Shown here piece after piece: positions 4,946 through 5,031 of a stretch of 5,031 nucleotides of DNA. Made by a program: the position numbers and the translations under genes. How positions within the stretch are numbered: the first letter of the stretch is position 1; each line of letters begins with the position of its first letter. The stretch is from Chloroflexota bacterium. GTDB taxonomy: Bacteria > Chloroflexota > Limnocylindria > Limnocylindrales > CSP1-4. The notes beneath the pieces were generated by a model that was given only the letters and a program-made list of their open reading frames with translations, ran no database searches and was not told the origin of the DNA. The DNA is taken from positions 1 through 5,031 of the forward strand of contig VBHW01000228.1 of NCBI GenBank assembly GCA_005881055.1. The letters run 5' to 3'.

Positions 4946-5031
4946 ATGAGCCAGCCCCTGCGCCGCTCTGTCTCGTCTCGCGTCCTTCCGGTCGCCACGG
5001 GGCTTCTCGTCCTCGGAGCGAGCATGGCCGC
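4946..5031 (+). CDS. Secreted or membrane-anchored protein, N-terminal 28 codons only
   Basis: ATG 4946 is preceded by GGGAGGAG (4931-4938) at 7 bases. The visible residues show a basic head (MSQPLRRSVSSR) followed by a hydrophobic run (VLPVATGLLVLGASMA), the start of a Sec-type signal peptide or an N-terminal anchor. The window ends before any cleavage site or mature domain, so no function can be given. The 128-base gap from the acetyltransferase gene suggests a separate transcription unit. Confidence 0.75.
   Translation, partial: MSQPLRRSVSSRVLPVATGLLVLGASMA

Overview
The window is GC-rich (third codon positions are mostly G/C) with tightly packed bacterial genes, strong Shine-Dalgarno sequences before several starts, and GTG as well as ATG starts. 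This fits a high-GC environmental bacterium such as an actinobacterium or a Chloroflexota lineage of the Limnocylindria type. The taxon is an inference from composition and gene style; no marker gene is present.

Layout, left to right. (a) The 3' part of a DinB-family four-helix protein (+), cut by the window start. (b) A 274-base gene-free stretch holding a degenerate 50-base-period repeat. (c) A small single-pass membrane protein on the minus strand (712-912). (d) A secreted, cysteine-rich beta-propeller with BNR/Asp-box repeats (+, 1063-2412), followed by a good hairpin terminator. (e) A GlsB/YeaQ/YmgE-type three-helix membrane protein gene (-, 2494-2755) whose frame is broken by a perfect 13-base tandem duplication. 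(f) A three-gene minus-strand operon, ArsR-family repressor, then SRPBCC/AHSA1 domain protein, then VOC (glyoxalase-fold) protein, with gaps of 28 and 25 bases. A near-perfect palindrome lies directly before the ArsR start and is the likely autoregulatory operator. (g) A divergent gene (+, 4248-4817) encoding a clear AAC(2')-I type aminoglycoside 2'-N-acetyltransferase. (h) The first 28 codons of a secreted protein (+, from 4946), cut by the window end.

How the parts relate. The ArsR-SRPBCC-VOC set is a familiar self-regulated accessory operon whose substrate is usually unknown. The acetyltransferase is transcribed divergently from it across an 82-base gap, and an 8-base piece of the ArsR palindrome recurs at the acetyltransferase's candidate -10 element, so shared control is possible but unproven. 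The other genes look like independent transcription units.

I see no mobile element, CRISPR array, tRNA or rRNA, and no clear new multi-gene system. The points most worth checking are the frameshifting duplication in the GlsB-like gene, the concentration of short perfect tandem duplications between 2414 and 2907, the 50-base repeat, and the acetyltransferase/ArsR intergenic region.
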